From contig NZ_SRXY01000006.1 in the NCBI RefSeq assembly GCF_004804335.1, positions 265,434 to 329,433 on the forward strand: a DNA stretch of 64,000 nt, in the 5' to 3' direction. This DNA comes from Pacificoceanicola onchidii (GTDB lineage: Bacteria > Pseudomonadota > Alphaproteobacteria > Rhodobacterales > Rhodobacteraceae). The translations under genes were made by a program, and so were the position numbers. The notes beneath the pieces are model-generated. The model saw only the letters and a program-made list of their open reading frames with translations, searched no databases and was not told the origin of the DNA. Shown here one piece after another: positions 58,789 to 64,000 of this stretch; position 1 is the first letter of the stretch; each line of letters begins with the position of its first letter.

Positions 58789-61215
58789 CTAAAACGGCAC
58801 GTCATCCGCCGCGCAGACATAGCGGGACACCACCTTCTTCGTGCCCGCCTTGTCAAAACCGATCTCCAGCTTGTCGCCTTCGATGCCAACAATCGAGCCA
58901 TAGCCGAACTTCTGGTGAAACACCCGCTCGCCCACGGTGTAGGCGCTGACCGCCGCCAGATCGATCACCGTATTGCGGCTTTCCTTCGGCTGGCTGACCG
59001 GACGCTCGCCCTGACGGGCTTGCAGGCGCTTCCAGCCGGGTGAGTTATAGACATCCGCCGTGGCCACCCGGCTCTCCATGCCCCCGGACATGCCGCCCGA
59101 CATGCCACTGCCTGCCGCCGCGCCATAGCCGCCGCCGTACAATCCGGGCGGTGTCAGCACGTCCACATGCTCTTCGGGCAACTCGTCCACGAACCGCGAC
59201 GGCATCTGCGATTGCCATTGGCCAAACACCCGTCGATTGCCCGCGAAAGAGATCGTGCAGACCTCTTCGGCCCGCGTGATCCCCACATAGGCCAGCCGCC
59301 GCTCCTCTTCGAGCCCCTTGAGACCACTTTCGTCCATCGACCTTTGCGACGGAAACAGCCCGTCTTCCCAGCCCGGCAGAAACACCACCGGGAACTCCAG
59401 CCCCTTGGCCGCATGCAGCGTCATGATCGAAACCTTCGCCCCGCCTTCGTCACTGTCATTGTCCATCACAAGGCTGACGTGTTCGAGGAAACCCTGAATG
59501 TTCTCAAAGGATTCCAGCGCCTTGACCAATTCCTTGAGGTTTTCAAGCCGCCCCGGCGCTTCCGGCGTCTTGTCGTTCTGCCACATCTCCGTATAGCCGC
59601 TTTCATCGAGGATGATCTGCGCCAGCTCAACATGGCTAACCTCCGCCTCGCGCCGCTCCGGGCTTGCCAGATCTTCGATCACATCGTCTTCGGATCCGCT
59701 CGCCACCGTCGACCGCATCATCCGGCCCCAGCGCGCAATGCCAACGACAAATTCCTGCAAGGTCTTCGCGCCCTTGCCCTTGATTGCCCCTTGCTCCACC
59801 GCCATCGCGGCCCCGTCGAGCAAAGACACGCCATTGGCTCGTGCAATCTGCTGAATGGTCTGCTGCGCCTTGTCACCAAGGCCCCGTTTCGGTGTATTCA
59901 CAACCCGCTCAAACGCCAGATCATCCGTCGGCGAGACCACCAGCCGGAAATAGGCCATCGCATCGCGGATCTCCATCCGCTCATAAAACCGCGGCCCGCC
60001 GATCACGCGATAGGGCAAGCCGATGGTCAGAAACCGATCCTCGAAGGCCCGCATTTGATGGGAGGCGCGCACCAGAATGGCCATCTTGTCCAGATCATAG
60101 GGCGCCATGCCGCGTGTACCGCCCTGCATCGCCTCGATTTCTTCACCAACCCAGCGCGCTTCCTCGTCGCCATCCCAATGACCGATCAGCCGCACCTTTT
60201 CACCGTCCTGCGCCTCTGTCCAAAGCTCCTTGCCCAAACGGTTCGCATTGCCCCGGATCACCGAAGAGGCCGCCGCCAGAATATGCGGGGTCGAGCGGTA
60301 ATTCTGTTCCAGCCGCACCACATGCGCGCCCGGAAAATCCTTTTCAAACCGCAGGATATTGCCCACCTCGGCCCCGCGCCAGCCATAGATTGACTGGTCA
60401 TCATCGCCCACGCAACAGATGTTCTTGTGCCTCTGCGCGAGCAGCCGCAGCCACAGGTATTGCGCGACGTTGGTATCCTGATACTCGTCCACGAGAATGT
60501 AGCGGAACCAGCGTTGGTATTGCTCCAGAACGTCTTCGTGTTCCTGGAAAATCGTGACCATGTGCAGCAGAAGATCGCCAAAATCCACCGCGTTCAGCTC
60601 GCGCAGACGCTCCTGGTACTGCGCATAGAGAGACGGCCCCTTGTCATTGTAAGCCCCGGAATCCGCAGCCGGAATCCGGTCCGGCGTCAGCGCGCGGTTC
60701 TTCCAGTCGTCAATCACCCCGGCCAGTTGCCGCGCGGGCCAGCGTTTGTCGTCGATCCCCGCCGCCTGCACCAATTGCTTGAGCAGGCGCAGCTGATCGT
60801 CCGTATCCAGAATGGTGAAATTCGATTTGAGACCAACCAGTTCCGCGTGCCGCCTCAGCAGCTTCACACAGATCGAGTGAAACGTGCCGAGCCACGGCAT
60901 CCCCTCAACCACCTGCCCCAGCATCCCCGAAACACGGTTCTTCATCTCCCGCGCGGCCTTGTTTGTGAAGGTCACGGACAGGATCTCATTCGGGCGCGCC
61001 CGTCCTGTACTCAAAAGATGCACGATCCGCGCCGTCAGCGCCTTGGTCTTGCCGGTTCCGGCCCCCGCCAGCATCAGCACCGGCCCGTCGAGCCGCTCCA
61101 CCGCCTCGCGCTGCGCCGGGTTCAGCCCGTCAAGGTACGGCTCAGACCGCGCGGCCATGGCGCGGGCGGACAGGGATGCGCCCTCAAAGGCGTCGAAGTC
61201 GTCAAAATCGCTCAT
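58789..61215 (-). CDS. uvrD: UvrD/PcrA-type ATP-dependent DNA helicase
   Basis: 808 residues, superfamily 1. Motif I AGAGTGKTKALTARI, motif Ia VTFTNKAAREMKNR, motif II VDEYQDTN, motif III CCVGDDDQSIYGWRG, motif IV LEQNYRST, motif V TLHAAKGLEF and motif VI YVGITRAEE. A Gly/Met/Ser-rich stretch (GMSGGMSGGM) precedes the C-terminal Tudor-like segment GERVFHQKFGYGSIVGIEGDKLEIGF, which in other PcrA/UvrD contacts RNA polymerase. Roles: nucleotide excision repair and mismatch repair. First gene of a leftward unit. Confidence 0.96.
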   Translation of the reverse strand: MSDFDDFDAFEGASLSARAMAARSEPYLDGLNPAQREAVERLDGPVLMLAGAGTGKTKALTARIVHLLSTGRARPNEILSVTFTNKAAREMKNRVSGMLGQVVEGMPWLGTFHSICVKLLRRHAELVGLKSNFTILDTDDQLRLLKQLVQAAGIDDKRWPARQLAGVIDDWKNRALTPDRIPAADSGAYNDKGPSLYAQYQERLRELNAVDFGDLLLHMVTIFQEHEDVLEQYQRWFRYILVDEYQDTNVAQYLWLRLLAQRHKNICCVGDDDQSIYGWRGAEVGNILRFEKDFPGAHVVRLEQNYRSTPHILAAASSVIRGNANRLGKELWTEAQDGEKVRLIGHWDGDEEARWVGEEIEAMQGGTRGMAPYDLDKMAILVRASHQMRAFEDRFLTIGLPYRVIGGPRFYERMEIRDAMAYFRLVVSPTDDLAFERVVNTPKRGLGDKAQQTIQQIARANGVSLLDGAAMAVEQGAIKGKGAKTLQEFVVGIARWGRMMRSTVASGSEDDVIEDLASPERREAEVSHVELAQIILDESGYTEMWQNDKTPEAPGRLENLKELVKALESFENIQGFLEHVSLVMDNDSDEGGAKVSIMTLHAAKGLEFPVVFLPGWEDGLFPSQRSMDESGLKGLEEERRLAYVGITRAEEVCTISFAGNRRVFGQWQSQMPSRFVDELPEEHVDVLTPPGLYGGGYGAAAGSGMSGGMSGGMESRVATADVYNSPGWKRLQARQGERPVSQPKESRNTVIDLAAVSAYTVGERVFHQKFGYGSIVGIEGDKLEIGFDKAGTKKVVSRYVCAADDVPF

Positions 61216-61276
61216 GGGCGAACCATAGCGCGGCCCGCGGCGAAGCGAAAGAGACGTTCACACAATGTTCCACAGC

Positions 61277-61312
61277 CAAAAACAAAACCGCCCGGCGGGA
61301 TACCGAGCGGTT
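61277..61312 (-). terminator. Terminator of the VPLPA-CTERM gene 3
   Basis: On the minus strand AACCGC (61312-61307) pairs outer to GCGGTT (61291-61286) with a partly paired GC-rich interior, followed by TTGTTTTTG. It lies about 20 bp after the stop of the leftward VPLPA gene. Confidence 0.65.
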
Positions 61313-61331
61313 CAAAGCGATGAAATCCGGG

Positions 61332-61940
61332 TCAGCCCTTGCGTTTGCGCCCCGCAAGCCGCAGCGCGCCGAGCCCCAGCAGGCTGAGCAAACCGGCAGC
61401 GGGCAGCGGCACCGGCGACGGATCGACGGGTGCCGCACCGATTTCGACCGTGATCATGTCAGACGGGAAGTTGAACACATAGGTACCGACGTTCAGGTTC
61501 ATACCGCTCAGCGTCCGGTTCTCAAAGAACGCGTTGCTGCTGAAGACCGTCCCGAAGGTGTAGCCGCTTTCGATGTAGACGATCGTGTTGCCGCCTGCGG
61601 CCGCGCCAAAAGTCATCCCGAATTCGGTCACGGTCCCGCTTGTCGCGGACGTCAGATTGTACCCGGGGCCGAACGAAGCTGGCCCCGCCGCGAAATCAAA
61701 CTGATAGGCGTCCAAAGAGGCACCGACGCCGTCCTCGCCAAGCTGAAAGTTCTGCTGGGTAAACAGAGGCGCGCCGCCCGCGCCATAGGTGGCGTCTGCC
61801 CCGCTCAGGTCCAGAGATCCGACTGCGAAGGCGTAAACGTCGTCGCCGTCTTCCCAAACGTTGACCATCACGGATGCACTTGAGGTTGTGGCCAGGGATG
61901 CAAAAAGCGCAGCTGCGCCGAGAAGTGTCTTGAATGTCAT
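61332..61940 (-). CDS. Secreted VPLPA-CTERM protein (3)
   Basis: 202 residues. Signal peptide (about 1-22, LLGAAALFASLATTSSASV), then a beta-rich domain with VNVWEDGDDVYAFAVGSLDLSG and AGGNTIVYIESGYTFG. C-terminal PVPLPAAGLLSLLGLGALRLAGRKRKG: PLPA, a hydrophobic stretch and basic end. Same sorting class as the proteins at 28632 and 40689. Single gene with its own terminator. Confidence 0.86.
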   Translation of the reverse strand: MTFKTLLGAAALFASLATTSSASVMVNVWEDGDDVYAFAVGSLDLSGADATYGAGGAPLFTQQNFQLGEDGVGASLDAYQFDFAAGPASFGPGYNLTSATSGTVTEFGMTFGAAAGGNTIVYIESGYTFGTVFSSNAFFENRTLSGMNLNVGTYVFNFPSDMITVEIGAAPVDPSPVPLPAAGLLSLLGLGALRLAGRKRKG

Positions 61941-62061
61941 GTTCCGCTCGTCTGCTTTTGTTTTATGCTCCTATCTTAACGGAAAGCCCGCGTTTCTCCA
62001 AACCCGTGTTCCAGTGCGCGACACTCTGGACAAAACCGTGGCATCAAAGCCAAATGCCGTC

Positions 62062-63207
62062 ATGGATCTCGATCTCTCCTACCCCGCCGTCTCCGACCTG
62101 CGCCGCAAGGCCCGCAGGCGCATTCCGCATTTTGCCTTCGAGTATCTCGACAGCTCCACCGGCGCGGAGTTGCAATTCGCCCGCAACCGCGATGCACTCG
62201 ACGCGGTGCACTTCATGCCTGATATTCTGCGCGGTACGATTGATCCGGACTTCACCACCACATTTATGGGTCAGGACTTCAGCCGCCCCTTCGGCATTGC
62301 CCCCGTGGGCATGTCCGGTCTCATGTGGCCGGGGGCCGAACGGATGCTGGCCAGCCACGCCTTCGAGCAGCGCATCCCCTATTCCATTTCCACCGTCGCC
62401 ACCCGTCTGCCGGAGGAGATCGGGCCAGTCGCGGGGGACATGGGTTGGTTCCAGCTCTATTGCCCTGCCGATCCGGAGATCCGCCGCGACATGCTCAAAC
62501 GGGCGAAGACGAGCGGATTCACCAAGCTGATCCTGACCGTCGATGTGCCTGACGATTCCCGCCGCGAGCGGCAACGCCGCGCCAAGCTGACCTTGCCGCC
62601 GAAAATCACCCCGCGCGTGGTCTGGGAAGTGCTGACCCATCCCGAATGGTCCTTGCGCACGCTGGCTTTGGGCGCGCCGCGCATCGTCCTGCCCGAAAGC
62701 TACGTGGACAACACCGATCCGCGCTCGTCGCTTGCCCACGCCGGGCATATCATCCGCGGCGAGCCGGATTGGGACACGCTCAAAACCCTGCGCGAGGAAT
62801 GGCAGGGCGATCTGATTGTCAAAGGCGTCATGTGTCCGGACGCGGCAAAACGGCTTGTGTCAGAAGGGGTTGATTGCATCTGGGTCTCCAACCACTCCGC
62901 CCGCCAGTTCGAACCCGGCCCCGCCTGCATCACCCAGTTGCCCAAGGTGCGCGCCGCCGTCGGCCCGGACTATCCCCTGATCTTCGACAGTGGCGTGGCC
63001 TCCGGCATGGATATCCTGCGCGCCCTCGCGCTTGGTGCGGATTTTGTCATGCTGGGCCGCGCCTGGCATTACGCGGTGGCCGCGCTTGGCGAAAAAGGCC
63101 CGGCGCATCTCACCCACATCCTGACCGATGACATGCGGCTCAACATGGCGCAGATGGGCACACACACGTTAGCCGACCTGCCGGGCCGGCTCCTCGAAGG
63201 CGTCTGA
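62062..63207 (+). CDS. lldD: FMN-dependent 2-hydroxyacid oxidase (LldD-like)
   Basis: 381 residues. TIM-barrel FMN enzyme with DLRRKARRRIPHFAFEYLDSSTGAE, IAPVGMSGLMWPGAE, FQLYCPADPEIRRDMLKRAK and LILTVDVPDDSRRERQRR; the substrate His lies in VSNHSARQFEPGPA, where most relatives read SNHGGRQLD, so the Gly-Gly is replaced by Ser-Ala. Start at 62062 (MDLDLSY) fits the family; an upstream GTG at 62038 is possible. Its 3' end overlaps the leftward BLUF gene by 39 bp. Confidence 0.88.
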   Translation: MDLDLSYPAVSDLRRKARRRIPHFAFEYLDSSTGAELQFARNRDALDAVHFMPDILRGTIDPDFTTTFMGQDFSRPFGIAPVGMSGLMWPGAERMLASHAFEQRIPYSISTVATRLPEEIGPVAGDMGWFQLYCPADPEIRRDMLKRAKTSGFTKLILTVDVPDDSRRERQRRAKLTLPPKITPRVVWEVLTHPEWSLRTLALGAPRIVLPESYVDNTDPRSSLAHAGHIIRGEPDWDTLKTLREEWQGDLIVKGVMCPDAAKRLVSEGVDCIWVSNHSARQFEPGPACITQLPKVRAAVGPDYPLIFDSGVASGMDILRALALGADFVMLGRAWHYAVAALGEKGPAHLTHILTDDMRLNMAQMGTHTLADLPGRLLEGV

Positions 63208-63666
63208 CTTCCGCCACGGTGAATGCGCCAGATCGCGGAAACTGCCAAGAAAGCTGGCCAGCAGGACCGACACCCGCCGGTCCTTCACCCCCGCCGCGCG
63301 CCCCTCGTCGACCACGGCGCACAGATCGGTGAAGGCGGCCATGTTCTCCGAGCCCAGCTGCACCGGGTCCGCATAGCCCATCGACCATTCCGCAAAGGAA
63401 CGGGCCTCAACTGCCTCATGTTTCAGGACAATCACCGCCCGGTGGCGCGCATCCTGCGCAATGGTGGCAAACAAGATCTCGACCGAAGCACGCGGTCCTT
63501 CGAGCACCTGCAGGAACCGCCCTTCATGCAGCGCGAGGAACCCGGTGACCGACCGCGCCGCATTGCGCGCCCGCGCCCCCGCAAGCAACACATCAAGCGC
63601 AGGCACCGACATCGGCCCCGCCGCTTCGCTCAGGTAAATGATCCGGTGCAGTGACGTCTCGGGCAT
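63169..63666 (-). CDS. BLUF-domain photoreceptor
   Basis: 165 residues. The BLUF fold (about 4-100) holds the key residues: Tyr in HRIIYLSEA, Asn in ARARNAARSVTG, Gln in GRFLQVLEGPR, and Trp/Met in EWSMGYADP, the set needed for the blue-light response at FAD. There is no output domain, only a short helical tail (about 105-165), so it likely works through a partner protein. Start at 63666 has GGAGA upstream. Ends inside the hydroxyacid oxidase gene. Confidence 0.9.
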   Translation of the reverse strand: MPETSLHRIIYLSEAAGPMSVPALDVLLAGARARNAARSVTGFLALHEGRFLQVLEGPRASVEILFATIAQDARHRAVIVLKHEAVEARSFAEWSMGYADPVQLGSENMAAFTDLCAVVDEGRAAGVKDRRVSVLLASFLGSFRDLAHSPWRKSDAFEEPARQVG

Positions 63667-63874
63667 GGGCCTCTCCAAAGGTGACGTGCCCACTTCTAAC
63701 GGCAATTTGTTACAACAAGACTAAGTCGAATCCCGTCAGGATATCTGCTTGCAAGTCCGTTTGTTATCGCTAACGTGCCGCTTCGCCGCGTAGACTACCC
63801 AATATCCCGAACTTACGCTGCCTAAAAAAAACGCATATGCGACACTGAAACGGCCAGAACAAGGGACCACCTGT

Positions 63875-64000
63875 ATGACCAGCTTCAACAAGATTCTCAT
63901 AGCCAACCGAGGAGAGATTGCGATCCGTATTATGCGGGCGGCGAATGAGATGGGGAAGAAGACCGTCGCTGTCTTCGCGGAGGAAGACAAGCTCGGGTTG
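63875..64000 (+). CDS. pyc: Pyruvate carboxylase, N-terminal part (runs off the window)
   Basis: 42 codons are visible, starting [20 protein letters not shown] and continuing [20 protein letters not shown]. This is the biotin-carboxylase N-terminus, and the AEEDKLGL ending matches pyruvate carboxylase rather than acetyl- or propionyl-CoA carboxylase. The enzyme makes oxaloacetate from pyruvate. A 168-bp gap precedes it with an AAGGG ribosome site a few nt before the ATG. Confidence 0.88.
   Translation, partial: MTSFNKILIANRGEIAIRIMRAANEMGKKTVAVFAEEDKLGL

Noticed and set aside
63736..63990. An 84-codon leftward frame opposite the pyruvate carboxylase start
   Set aside because: It overlaps the recognised biotin-carboxylase N-terminus on the other strand and shows no ribosome site or family pattern.
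1..64000. Insertion sequences, prophage genes or CRISPR arrays
   Set aside because: No transposase, integrase, phage structural genes or regularly spaced direct repeats were found.

Overview
The window is about 64 kb of GC-rich chromosome from an alphaproteobacterium, most likely the Roseobacter group (Rhodobacterales). The supporting evidence is gene content and style: three proteins end in VPLPA-type sorting tails, DUF2842 and DUF6524-like membrane proteins are present, there are two tripartite tricarboxylate transporters (TTT), a gamma-glutamyl-amine catabolic locus, an ECF42-type sigma factor, and a probable 6S RNA gene lying antisense-adjacent to a small membrane protein as in Rhodobacter sphaeroides. 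I saw no transposase, integrase, CRISPR array, rRNA or phage gene. One short AT-rich gene (34.3-35.0 kb) has unusual composition.

Layout. 0-11.5 kb: the tail of an unknown gene; an ArsR/SRPBCC pair behind a dyad operator; a probable 6S RNA; small membrane proteins; a leftward ribB-ribH-nusB run; a zinc-ribbon protein; rlmB; tRNA-Tyr; a TetR/DoxX pair; an ECF42 sigma factor with its YCII/DGPF partner; a Zur-like regulator; TatD; a metallo-hydrolase. 11.6-25.7 kb: an AEC transporter and LysR regulator; a TctE/TctD two-component system divergent from TTT transporter 1, in which TctA and TctB appear fused; a tightly coupled catabolic operon (decarboxylating dehydrogenase, PrpF-like isomerase, universal stress protein, 63-aa protein, 2-hydroxyacid dehydrogenase); two EamA exporters; thiamine pyrophosphokinase. 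25.9-37.6 kb: an 858-residue very acidic protein; a VPLPA protein; purA, a GNAT, secG, pyrG; the AT-rich lipoprotein; rlmJ; two TerB-like proteins coupled to a PhnD-like binding protein that lacks a signal peptide.

37.7-49.6 kb: a polar amino acid/amine ABC transporter whose genes are split by a leftward FAD oxidase and a VPLPA protein, followed by two glutamine-synthetase-like ligases, a class I amidotransferase, a PuuB-like oxidase and a DegT-type aminotransferase; this looks like uptake and gamma-glutamylation of an amine. 49.7-53.7 kb: a serine hydrolase/CPBP pair, a TetR regulator behind its own operator, and a LysR regulator. 53.8-58.8 kb: TTT transporter 2 (separate tctC, tctB, tctA) with a family III CoA-transferase and a CitE-like lyase, suggesting uptake, CoA activation and cleavage of one organic acid. 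58.8-64 kb: a UvrD helicase, a third VPLPA protein, an FMN-dependent 2-hydroxyacid oxidase, a BLUF photoreceptor, and the start of pyruvate carboxylase.

The gaps carry three families of short palindromic repeats, some placed inside operons. Most rightward operons use 4-nt ATGA start/stop overlaps, implying translational coupling. All functions are inferred from sequence alone.
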